From Pseudoflavonifractor sp. An85 (GTDB lineage: Bacteria > Bacillota > Clostridia > Oscillospirales > Oscillospiraceae): 34,946 bases of DNA. The first letter of the stretch is position 1; the number at the start of each line of letters is the position of its first letter. Shown here in pieces: positions 7,873 to 14,291 of the stretch. The translations under genes were made by a program, and so were the position numbers. The stretch is from assembly GCF_002161235.1 (NCBI RefSeq), contig NZ_NFHE01000025.1, positions 1 through 34,946 on the forward strand, in the 5' to 3' direction. The notes beneath the pieces were generated by a model, which did no database searches, was not told the origin of the DNA, and worked only from the letters and a program-made list of their open reading frames with translations.

Positions 7873-8401
7873 CCGGCAGCTTCACCTGCCCCCCTCCTTC
7901 CCACAGTTCCTGAAGCAGGGCCAGCTTCTCCTGGGTGGTGAGGGCCTGGGCCGTCCGGGTCTGAGGCCCCGCCTCCACCTCCACCTTTTGGGCATAGCCA
8001 TGATTGTTTTGCAGGTGGAACACCACCCCCCGCACATCCTTGCGGGTGAGCAGCTGCTCCTCGCTCCAGGCCTGCAAGATCCCGGTGACCCACTCGGTGG
8101 CCTCTTCCAGTTCCGGATGGGCCTGGTGGTCGCACCACCGTTTCCATGTTCCCGGGGTAATGCCCAAATGGAGGCAGATACCCGTGATGGTAGGTGGGAT
8201 CAGGTACTCCCGAGTACGAATGATCTCCCCCCGGTCATTGTAAATGGGCTTGCGCTCATACAGGGGCCGCCCCTTCTCGTCCACCTCCCCCGTAGGCACC
8301 TGCTCGGTGACCTCCACGGTGCGGCTGATGGAGTCCAGGTATTGCTGCACCTGGCGCATCAGCGCATGGGACGTCTTATTTTGTCGCTGTCTGGCAGCCA
8401 C
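7859..8401 (-). CDS. Phage terminase small subunit
   Basis: A 180-residue protein before the large terminase. It has an N-terminal basic region, then ITGICLHLGITPGTWKRWCDH, a helix-turn-helix-like DNA-recognition segment, and VVFHLQNNHGYAQKVEVEAG, typical of small terminases that bind the packaging site. The start is GTG at 8401 with GGGAGGG upstream. It precedes the large subunit with a 14-nt overlap, so the two are coupled. Confidence 0.85.
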   Translation of the reverse strand: MAARQRQNKTSHALMRQVQQYLDSISRTVEVTEQVPTGEVDEKGRPLYERKPIYNDRGEIIRTREYLIPPTITGICLHLGITPGTWKRWCDHQAHPELEEATEWVTGILQAWSEEQLLTRKDVRGVVFHLQNNHGYAQKVEVEAGPQTRTAQALTTQEKLALLQELWEGGGQVKLPDGNG

Positions 8402-8492
8402 ACGCTTCCCTCCCTTGTGTTGCTTCTATATTCATTCTAACAAGCTACCTCTGCGTGTGATTACACAGTCGCCGTTCTAAGTACACATTCCC

Positions 8493-8771
8493 CTACATAT
8501 CTGCGGGAAAGCGTTCGTAATATCGCTTGATGGCCCGGTAGAGGCTGGTGGGAGAGCCGATATAATGTCTCTGACACACGGACTTCACGCTCTCCCCGGT
8601 GGTGACGTGCTCCAATAGGGCCTGTCCGTGATCTCCTCCCACGGTGATGCACAGGCGGCGGATGCGCTCTTTGTCCCGGGGCAGCATAGTGGGGTAGGTC
8701 AGGGACTTGAAATAAATGTACCCCTGCCGCTCATAGGAGGCGTTGATGGCCGTTTTATATCGAAATTTCAT
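8493..8771 (-). CDS. Phage HTH-type protein before terminase
   Basis: A 92-residue protein with a basic N-terminus (MKFRYKTAINASYERQGYIY) and a C-terminal helix-turn-helix-like part (GESVKSVCQRHYIGSPTSLYRAIKRYY). It lies directly upstream of the packaging genes, a place often used for late-gene activators, but the role is inferred. The ATG at 8771 overlaps the end of the previous gene by 17 nt. The 90 nt after it (8402-8492) hold a small inverted repeat, GTGT-AATC-ACAC, and no clear promoter. Confidence 0.6.
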   Translation of the reverse strand: MKFRYKTAINASYERQGYIYFKSLTYPTMLPRDKERIRRLCITVGGDHGQALLEHVTTGESVKSVCQRHYIGSPTSLYRAIKRYYERFPADM

Positions 8772-9000
8772 ATGTATCTCCTTCCTGTTCCCGCTGAATC
8801 ATGGCTTGAATTTCCTCCTGGGTGTGGTCCGCTACAAATTTTCCGTAGGTGGTGTGGCTGCGCCGGGCCAGCCGGCACACCCACACCAGGTCCGAGATCC
8901 TGACTCTGGGCTCCGGCTCCACCCACTCCTCAAAGGCGGCGTCAATCTCCGCGTCCGCTCGCGCCATCTCCTCCAGTTCCTGCGGTGTGAACCCTGCCAC
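8755..9000 (-). CDS. Phage early hypothetical protein, 81 residues
   Basis: An acidic 81-residue protein starting MAGFTPQELEEMARADAEID and ending EEIQAMIQREQEGDTYEISI. The start is GTG at 9000, with GGAGGTGAAG in front. It overlaps the upstream gene by 59 nt and the downstream one by 17 nt. No domain is recognised; it belongs to the leftward early operon. Confidence 0.6.
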   Translation of the reverse strand: MAGFTPQELEEMARADAEIDAAFEEWVEPEPRVRISDLVWVCRLARRSHTTYGKFVADHTQEEIQAMIQREQEGDTYEISI

Positions 9001-9163
9001 GGCGCTTCACCTCCTTCTCCCGTACCACCTGGCACTGCCAGGCAATGGCCACCCATGGTACCCCCCAGGCCTTGGCCGCCTGCTCCACCGCACCCAGGCG
9101 GTTTTTCGCCCGTACCTTCACGGTCTTGCGCCCCGGGTACTCCACCCGGTACTGGTAGCTCAT
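8942..9163 (-). CDS. Phage early hypothetical protein, 73 residues
   Basis: A small basic protein starting MSYQYRVEYPGRKTVKVRAK followed by NRLGAVEQAAKAWGVPW. The start overlaps the previous stop as ATGA at 9160-9163. The first 55 residues look conserved-phage-like (a short beta segment followed by a helix); the last 18 are low-complexity G/R and lie in the overlap with the next gene. Function unknown. Confidence 0.6.
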   Translation of the reverse strand: MSYQYRVEYPGRKTVKVRAKNRLGAVEQAAKAWGVPWVAIAWQCQVVREKEVKRRGRVHTAGTGGDGASGRGD

Positions 9164-9543
9164 GGCTCCATCCTCCCCCCGTTTGGCACTGTCATCACCG
9201 TGGCCAGCACCGCCAGCACGTGGTGGGCGGGTACCCCCAGCCACCGCTCGTATCCCCAGATAAGGGCCTCCAGGGCATCCATGGCCGCAGCCGTGGACGA
9301 GGCCTCAATAACCTGACAGAACCGGTCGCCCCCTTCCTCCTTGTCCAGCTGAATGTGTACCCGGGCCTGCTGGGTGCGCTTTCCCCCGTGATATACCATT
9401 TCTTCCCGTTCCATGTCTCTCTCCTCCCGTTCTTCTCTCTGGTGTCTCCCGGCCAATGCCTGGGCATAGCCCCAAACATAGGCCTGCTCCCGCCGCTCCA
9501 ATCGGGGCAAGCAGATACACAGCGATTCCACAACTGTTTCCAT
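9160..9543 (-). CDS. Phage early protein, first gene of the leftward operon
   Basis: A 127-residue protein from the ATG at 9543, which has GGAGGAGGAAC in front. It has a CICLPRLERREQAYVWGYAQ segment, a very acidic/basic middle (REEREERDMEREE), and a helical C-terminus. It is divergent from the CI-like repressor and is the first gene under the operator-controlled promoter, the place held by cro-like or antirepressor genes in other phages. I see no DNA-binding motif, so no function is assigned. Confidence 0.6.
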   Translation of the reverse strand: METVVESLCICLPRLERREQAYVWGYAQALAGRHQREEREERDMEREEMVYHGGKRTQQARVHIQLDKEEGGDRFCQVIEASSTAAAMDALEALIWGYERWLGVPAHHVLAVLATVMTVPNGGRMEP

Positions 9544-9558
9544 GTTCCTCCTCCTTTT

Positions 9559-9628
9559 TATTGATTTCTCGATAATAATATATCGGTCACCGATATTTGT
9601 CAATAGTATTTTATTGATTTGGTCAATA
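9559..9628. promoter_or_regulatory. Phage operator region with three palindromes
   Basis: Three inverted repeats with related half sites: TATTGA-TTTC-TCGATA (9559-9574), TATCGG-TCA-CCGATA (9581-9595) and TATTGA-TTTGG-TCAATA (9612-9628). They lie between the divergent repressor and early genes and resemble a lambda-type switch. That the adjacent HTH repressor binds them is inferred. Confidence 0.7.
9575..9603 (-). promoter_or_regulatory. Leftward early phage promoter
   Basis: TTGACA (9603-9598), a 17-nt spacer and TATTAT (9580-9575). A perfect palindrome ATATCGGT-C-ACCGATAT (9580-9596) fills the spacer, so a repressor bound there would block RNA polymerase directly. Confidence 0.8.
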
Positions 9629-9635
9629 CTTCTTC

Positions 9636-9664
9636 TTGTGCTTCACTCCGAGCCGTGGTACAAT
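9636..9664 (+). promoter_or_regulatory. Repressor promoter
   Basis: TTGTGC (9636-9641), 17 nt, TACAAT (9659-9664). It sits just right of the third operator palindrome, so self-control of the repressor is plausible. Confidence 0.65.
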
Positions 9665-9708
9665 ACGAAGGTATACCCCCGTGTCTTTTGAAAGAATGGA
9701 GGATTTTT

Positions 9709-10086
9709 ATGAGTGTTGGACAACGCATCCGAGAGGTACGCAAAGCCTGCAACCTGACCCAGCAGGCCTTTGCCGACCAGTTGGGTTTGAAGCAAAATAC
9801 CATCGCCACCTACGAGATTGAAAAGACCATCCCCAGTGACCGCACCCTTTTGTCCATTTGCCAGACCTTCCATGTCAATGAAGGATGGCTGCGCACGGGA
9901 GAGGGTCAAACGTTTGTCACACCCCCGGCCACTACCCCAGATGAGCAGCTGGCCATGTTTTTGGGCCAGATAACCGGAGAGAACAGCTTCCGTACCCGGC
10001 TCATCTCCGCTCTTTCCCGCCTCAGCGACGAAGAGTGGGCGGTGCTGGAGCGGCTGGCCAATGAGCTAGCCCAACCGAAAACATAA
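9709..10086 (+). CDS. CI-like phage repressor, HTH_3 family
   Basis: A 125-residue protein with an N-terminal XRE-type helix-turn-helix (residues about 5-60: RIREVRKACNLTQQAFADQL, then LKQNTIATYE and TLLSICQTF). The C-terminus is short and helical, with no S24 peptidase domain, so cleavage by RecA is not expected from this protein itself. The ATG at 9709 follows GGAGG at 8 nt. It is divergent from the early phage operon and is the likely lysogeny regulator. Confidence 0.9.
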   Translation: MSVGQRIREVRKACNLTQQAFADQLGLKQNTIATYEIEKTIPSDRTLLSICQTFHVNEGWLRTGEGQTFVTPPATTPDEQLAMFLGQITGENSFRTRLISALSRLSDEEWAVLERLANELAQPKT

Positions 10087-10124
10087 AAAAACCCGGGCAT
10101 CCGTTTGGATGCCCGGGTTTTTTT
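10085..10124. terminator. Bidirectional terminator, repressor and small peptide gene
   Basis: ACCCGGGCATCC (10091-10102), loop GTTT, GGATGCCCGGGT (10107-10118), with an A-run before it and a T-run after. It serves the rightward repressor and the convergent 35-residue peptide gene. Confidence 0.95.
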
Positions 10125-10230
10125 ACCGGTTTAAGTAGTGGAAAATAAACTGGAAAATGGCACGTAGTTGGGCCTCGTCCGCCCGGTCCAGCAAGTCTAC
10201 GATTGCCGCTTTGATCCATTTCCGTTCCAT
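10123..10230 (-). CDS. 35-residue peptide with LexA-like promoter
   Basis: MERKWIKAAIVDLLDRADEA followed by QLRAIFQFIFHYLNR. The ATG at 10230 has GGGAGGAAGGAAA in front, and a near-consensus promoter lies 40 nt upstream. The form LLDRADEAxLRxIFxFI resembles short C-terminal segments of clostridial phage repressors and free-standing small peptides near them. It is amphipathic without a clear membrane span. With a LexA-like box it may be an SOS-induced modulator of the repressor, but that is a guess. Confidence 0.65.
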   Translation of the reverse strand: MERKWIKAAIVDLLDRADEAQLRAIFQFIFHYLNR

Positions 10231-10267
10231 TTTCCTTCCTCCCTGTGATGTGCCATGTGGTGTCTCT

Positions 10268-10296
10268 ATTATAATCGAACATCCGTTCCATTTCAA
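10268..10296 (-). promoter_or_regulatory. Promoter with LexA/DinR-type box
   Basis: TTGAAA (10296-10291), 17 nt, TATAAT (10273-10268). The spacer contains GAAC-GGAT-GTTC (10288-10277), which matches the core of the Firmicutes LexA box GAAC-N4-GTTC. No lexA gene is in the window. Confidence 0.65.
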
Positions 10297-10379
10297 GAGG
10301 GCAGTTGTCAAAACTTGCCTAAAATTGTCCCTTCTATGGGACTTCTGTATGATATTACAGATTTTCGTCGAACTACGTC

Positions 10380-10416
10380 AAAAAGTCAAACGGACGGGAA
10401 AATTTCCCGTCCGTTA
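10380..10416 (-). terminator. Terminator of the leftward MATE gene
   Basis: A 12-bp stem: ACGGACGGGAAA (10390-10401) with TTTCCCGTCCGT (10403-10414). On the leftward strand it is followed by TTTGACTTTTT. The remaining 10297-10379 shows no gene. Confidence 0.8.
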
Positions 10417-10429
10417 CAAAATACCATAT

Positions 10430-11770
10430 TTATCCCAAGGTTCTGGACCAATCCATGCGCTTGTAGTACCACAGGAAGGTCAGGGAGCTGAGGGTCCAGG
10501 TAAGGGGGTAGACCCAGTACACCATTTGAATGTCTCCGGTGAGGGGCACGGCAATGGCCAGGAAAGTCACCCGGATGATGCACCAGCACACCATCATGAC
10601 AAACATGGGTACCATAGCCTTGCCCGCACCTCTCAAAATGGAGGCCATGGCGTGGGAGAAGGCCAGCAGGAAGTAGAATAGGCCGGAAGTTCTGGACTTC
10701 TCCACGCCGTAGGCGATGACGTCAGGAGAGGTGTCAAAGGCGGCGATGAGCACAGGGGCCAGGGCAAACACCGCGATACCGATGAGCTCAGCCATCAGTA
10801 CCGAGGTCACAGTACCGAATCGAGCGCCCTTTTTGGCCCGGTCGATCTGACCGGCCCCCAGGTTCTGGCCCACAAAGGTGGTCATGGCCATGGTAAAGCT
10901 GGTGATGGGCAGGAAACCGAAGCCCTCAATTTTGGAGTAGGCCCCCACGCCAGCCATGGCGGCGTCACCAAAGTGGTTGATGTTGGACTGCACCACCACG
11001 TTGGCAATGGCGATGATGGAGTTTTGCACGCCGGAGGGCAGACCGAAGCGCACCACCCGTTTGAGCATATCCCAGTGGAAGCGGATACACCGAATCTGAA
11101 CCCGGTAGTTCTCTTTCACCCGCAGCAGCTGCCACAGACACAAAGCGGCGCTGATGAACTGAGCAATGATGGTGGCCCAGGCGGCCCCGTCCACACCCAT
11201 GTGCAGCACGCCGATGAAAAACAGGTCCAGCACCACATTCACCACCGAGGAGATGATGAGGTAGTACAGGGGGTGACGGCTATCGCCCACAGCCTGGAGA
11301 ATACCCACGCAGATGTTGTACATCACCGAGCCCAGAGAGCCCATGAAGTAGATACTCAAATACAGCTGAGAGTTATACATCACGTTTTCCGGAGTGTCCA
11401 TCCACCGGAGAATTTGGGGGGAGAAGCCCACGCCCACCGCTGTCATCACCACACCGGCCACCAAACCGAAGGCCACGGTGGTGTGCACCGCCTTGTGCAG
11501 CTCCTCTTCCTTATTGCCGCCATAGTACCGAGCAATGACCACACCGGCGCCGATGGCGATGCCGCTCAAAAAGCCAATGAGCATAAAAATGAGGCTGCCG
11601 GTGGAACTCACCGCAGCCAGGGCATTTTTCCCCAGGAAGTTGCCCACAATCAGGGAGTCGGCGGTGTTATACAGCTGTTGGAACAGATTGCCCAACAAAA
11701 TGGGCAGGGCAAACGCAGTAATGCGCTTCCAAATAGTCCCTTGGGTCATGGGTTCTACGGTGTGTGCCAT
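10430..11770 (-). CDS. MATE-family multidrug/cation antiporter
   Basis: A 446-residue membrane protein with about 12 hydrophobic segments. It begins with the MATE signature (ALPILLGNLFQQLYNTADSL, IVGNFLG) and the two halves repeat the pattern (VRFGLPSGVQNSI in the second). The family exports drugs or organic cations in exchange for Na+ or H+; the substrate cannot be told. I chose the ATG at 11770 because AAAGG is about 8 nt upstream; the ATG at 11776 is too close to it. It has its own promoter and terminator. Confidence 0.9.
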   Translation of the reverse strand: MAHTVEPMTQGTIWKRITAFALPILLGNLFQQLYNTADSLIVGNFLGKNALAAVSSTGSLIFMLIGFLSGIAIGAGVVIARYYGGNKEEELHKAVHTTVAFGLVAGVVMTAVGVGFSPQILRWMDTPENVMYNSQLYLSIYFMGSLGSVMYNICVGILQAVGDSRHPLYYLIISSVVNVVLDLFFIGVLHMGVDGAAWATIIAQFISAALCLWQLLRVKENYRVQIRCIRFHWDMLKRVVRFGLPSGVQNSIIAIANVVVQSNINHFGDAAMAGVGAYSKIEGFGFLPITSFTMAMTTFVGQNLGAGQIDRAKKGARFGTVTSVLMAELIGIAVFALAPVLIAAFDTSPDVIAYGVEKSRTSGLFYFLLAFSHAMASILRGAGKAMVPMFVMMVCWCIIRVTFLAIAVPLTGDIQMVYWVYPLTWTLSSLTFLWYYKRMDWSRTLG

Positions 11771-11807
11771 TTCCATTTCCTTTCTGTCTCTCATTTCATG
11801 TCCATCC

Positions 11808-11836
11808 AGTATATACCCCCTTCCTGTCATTGGCAA
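11808..11836 (-). promoter_or_regulatory. Promoter of the first MATE gene
   Basis: TTGCCA (11836-11831), 17 nt, TATACT (11813-11808), with a leader of about 35 nt before the start codon. Confidence 0.65.
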
Positions 11837-11940
11837 GACATCACCCACAGAATCCTGCGGTTTTGTTGGAACTACAACAGACAAACGCCACACTCTGTGA
11901 TACCATACCATCAAAATGACCACACCAGGAGGACACATTC

Positions 11941-12630
11941 ATGATTCGACGCATCATTCACATTGACCAAGACAAGTGCAACGGCTGCGGGGCCTGCGCC
12001 AAAGCCTGCCACGAGGGTGCCATTGCCATGGTAGACGGCAAAGCCCAACTGATCCGGGACGACTACTGCGACGGGCTGGGGGACTGCCTGCCCACCTGCC
12101 CCACCGGGGCCATCACCTTTGTGGAGCGGGAGGCCGCCCCCTACGACGAGGCCGCCGTGAAGGCCAATATGGCCGCCAAAGCCGCCCCCTCTCCCTGCGC
12201 CTGCCCCGGCAGCATGGCCCGGGCTCTCACCCCCCAGGCAGACGCTGCCGCTCCCACTCCTTCCGCCTCCCAACTGCGCCAGTGGCCGGTGCAGATCAAG
12301 CTGGCCCCGGTGAACGCCCCCTATTTCCAGGGCGCCCACCTGCTCATTGCCGCCGACTGCACCGCCTACGCCTATGCGGGCTTCCATCAGGATTTCATCC
12401 GTGGCAAGGTGACTCTCATCGGCTGTCCCAAGCTGGACATGGTGGACTACACGGAAAAGCTCACCGCCATTCTCCGGGACAACGACATCACCGCTCTCAC
12501 CATCGTGCGCATGGAGGTACCCTGCTGCGGAGGCATTCAGCACGCCGCCACACAGGCTTTGAAGGACAGTGGCAAATTCATCCCCTGGCAGGTGGTGACC
12601 ATCTCCACCGACGGGCGGATTTTGGACTGA
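11941..12630 (+). CDS. Ferredoxin-domain Fe-S protein with one missing cysteine
   Basis: A 229-residue protein. The N-terminal 60 residues are a two-cluster ferredoxin: C13, C16, C19, C23 then C43, C49, C53. The second motif (CDGLGDCLPTCP) has Leu where the second cysteine of C-x2-C-x2-C is expected, so one cluster may be [3Fe-4S] or use another ligand. A linker with CPCACPGS-like cysteines follows, then a C-terminal domain with CTAYAYAGFH, LIGCPKLD and PCCGG that probably binds a further cofactor or metal. An electron-transfer role is likely; the partner is unknown. AGGAGG precedes the ATG. Confidence 0.8.
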   Translation: MIRRIIHIDQDKCNGCGACAKACHEGAIAMVDGKAQLIRDDYCDGLGDCLPTCPTGAITFVEREAAPYDEAAVKANMAAKAAPSPCACPGSMARALTPQADAAAPTPSASQLRQWPVQIKLAPVNAPYFQGAHLLIAADCTAYAYAGFHQDFIRGKVTLIGCPKLDMVDYTEKLTAILRDNDITALTIVRMEVPCCGGIQHAATQALKDSGKFIPWQVVTISTDGRILD

Positions 12631-12637
12631 CGGGGAC

Positions 12638-12755
12638 TTGACTTCTCCCCCTCTTTCCTGTACCATGCAGGTAGCGGGTCTTTGTGAAACCGACCCGGCT
12701 CCACTGGGAGCCATGATTTGAGTTCAAAAAGGTACGCCCAAGGGCGTACCTTTTT
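12638..12755 (+). promoter_or_regulatory. Promoter plus structured attenuator-like leader of larEBC
   Basis: Promoter TTGACT (12638-12643), 17 nt, TACCAT (12661-12666). The leader from about 12673 forms a hairpin CGGGTC/GACCCG (12675-12680/12692-12697), a second hairpin GGCTCC-ACTG-GGAGCC (12697-12712) and then a terminator, GGTACGCC-CAAG-GGCGTACC followed by T5 (12731-12755), only 18 nt before larE. This is the arrangement of a transcription attenuator or riboswitch. The terminator may instead just end the ferredoxin transcript. Confidence 0.6.
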
Positions 12756-12772
12756 CCTTTTAGGAGTATACC

Positions 12773-13540
12773 ATGACATTACAGGAATTTTTTCATCAGC
12801 ACCCCAAGGCAGCTCTGGCCTTCTCTGGAGGAACCGATTCTGCCTATCTGCTCTGGGCGGGGCGTACCTGGGGAGAGGATGTGCGCCCCTATTACATCGC
12901 CACCCCTTTTCAGCCCGCCTGGGAGCGGGAGGATGCTCAGCGTCTGGCCCGGGAGCTGGGTGTGCCTTTGACGGTGGTGGAGTTGGACGTGCTGGCCTGT
13001 CCCCAGGTGACCGCCAACCCGAAAAACCGGTGCTATCACTGCAAACAGGCCCTCTTTTCCTCCCTGCGCCATCGGGCCCAGGCTGACGGCTTTTCCCTGC
13101 TGCTGGACGGCACCAACGCCTCGGACGATCCCACCGACCGCCCGGGCATGAAGGCCCTTCAGGAGCTGGAAGTGCGCTCCCCGCTGCGGGAGTGTGGCAT
13201 CACCAAGCCCCAGGTGCGGGCCCTGAGCCGAGAAGCGGGGCTGTTTACCTGGAATAAGCCCGCCTATGCCTGCCTGGCCACCCGCATCCCCACTGGCACC
13301 CCCATCACTGGGGAGGACCTGGCCCGGGTGGAGGCGGGAGAGGACGCCCTGTTTGCCCTGGGCTTTACCAACTTCCGCCTGCGTCTGCGGGGGGATGGCG
13401 CACTGCTCCAGCTGCCCGCCTCTCAAATGGAACGGGCCATTACCTGCCGAGCGCAGCTGCTGGACGCCCTCACCCCCTACCTGTCCCACATCAGCCTGGA
13501 CTTACAGCCCCGGAGCGAGGAGGAGTTTCATGGACAATAA
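12773..13540 (+). CDS. larE: LarE, sulfur transferase for nickel-pincer cofactor
   Basis: A 255-residue PP-loop ATPase that turns the pyridinium dicarboxylate made by LarB into the dithio-acid of the nickel-pincer nucleotide. The PP-loop SGGTDS is at residues 18-23 and the conserved ACLATRIPTG at about 166-175. Three cysteines, C87 and C90 (CYHC) and C167, fit the [4Fe-4S]-type LarE described in Thermotoga rather than the sacrificial single-cysteine Lactobacillus form. It overlaps larB by 11 nt. The ribosome site TTAGGAG precedes the ATG. Confidence 0.93.
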   Translation: MTLQEFFHQHPKAALAFSGGTDSAYLLWAGRTWGEDVRPYYIATPFQPAWEREDAQRLARELGVPLTVVELDVLACPQVTANPKNRCYHCKQALFSSLRHRAQADGFSLLLDGTNASDDPTDRPGMKALQELEVRSPLRECGITKPQVRALSREAGLFTWNKPAYACLATRIPTGTPITGEDLARVEAGEDALFALGFTNFRLRLRGDGALLQLPASQMERAITCRAQLLDALTPYLSHISLDLQPRSEEEFHGQ

Positions 13541-14291
13541 ACAAGATGTGCTGGCCCTGCTGCGCGGAGTGGCGGACGGCTCCATCACTCCGGAGCAGGC
13601 CGCTTTGGAGCTCAAACGCTCCCCCTTTGAAAATCTGGGCTACGCCCGGGTGGATACCCACCGCACCGTGCGCCAAGGCGCCTCGGAAGTCATCTACGGT
13701 GCAGGAAAAACCGCCCAGCAAATTGGGGGCATCGCCACTTCCATGATGGAAAACGGCAGCCACAACATTTTGGTCACCCGTCTGGATGAGGAAAAAGCCG
13801 CCCAGGTGGCCCAGATGGTCCCCCTGGACTATCACCCCCTGCCCCGCCTGGGCATCATCAACCCCAAGCCCCACCCCATGGTGGGCTCCATTGTGGTGGC
13901 CACCGGCGGCACCAGCGACATGGCGGTGGCGGAGGAAGCCGCCCTCACCGCGGAAGCCCTGGGCAATCGGGTCACCCGCATCTATGACGTGGGGGTCGCC
14001 GGGCTGCACCGGCTGCTGGCCAGCCTGGATGAATTGATGCAGGCCCGGGTGGTCATCGCCGTGGCGGGCATGGAAGGGGCTTTGGCCTCGGTGGTGGGGG
14101 GGCTGGTGGACTGCCCCGTCATCGCCGTGCCCACCAGCGTGGGCTACGGGGCCAGTTTCGGCGGTCTGGCCGCTCTGCTGGCCATGCTCAACTCCTGCGC
14201 CTCCGGGTGCAGCGTGGTAAACATCGACAACGGCTTTGGCGCGGGCTTTCTGGCCAGCCGCATCAATCAAATGGAGGGTCTACCCCAATGA
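13530..14291 (+). CDS. larB: LarB, pyridinium-3,5-biscarboxylate synthase
   Basis: A 253-residue protein that carboxylates and hydrolyses nicotinic acid adenine dinucleotide, the first step of nickel-pincer synthesis. The C-terminal half is the PurE-like domain (VVATGGTSDMAVAEEAA, VVIAVAGMEGALASVV, CPVIAVPTSVGYG); the N-terminal helix LLRGVADGSITPEQA is typical of LarB. The ATG at 13530 has GAGGAGGAG upstream, inside larE. It overlaps larC as ATGA. Confidence 0.94.
   Translation: MDNKQDVLALLRGVADGSITPEQAALELKRSPFENLGYARVDTHRTVRQGASEVIYGAGKTAQQIGGIATSMMENGSHNILVTRLDEEKAAQVAQMVPLDYHPLPRLGIINPKPHPMVGSIVVATGGTSDMAVAEEAALTAEALGNRVTRIYDVGVAGLHRLLASLDELMQARVVIAVAGMEGALASVVGGLVDCPVIAVPTSVGYGASFGGLAALLAMLNSCASGCSVVNIDNGFGAGFLASRINQMEGLPQ

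Noticed and set aside
12664-12720. An 18-codon leader peptide frame (MQVAGLCETDPAPLGAMI) in the larE leader
   Set aside because: Its ATG begins inside the predicted -10 box, so it would not be in the transcript from that promoter, and there is no ribosome site.
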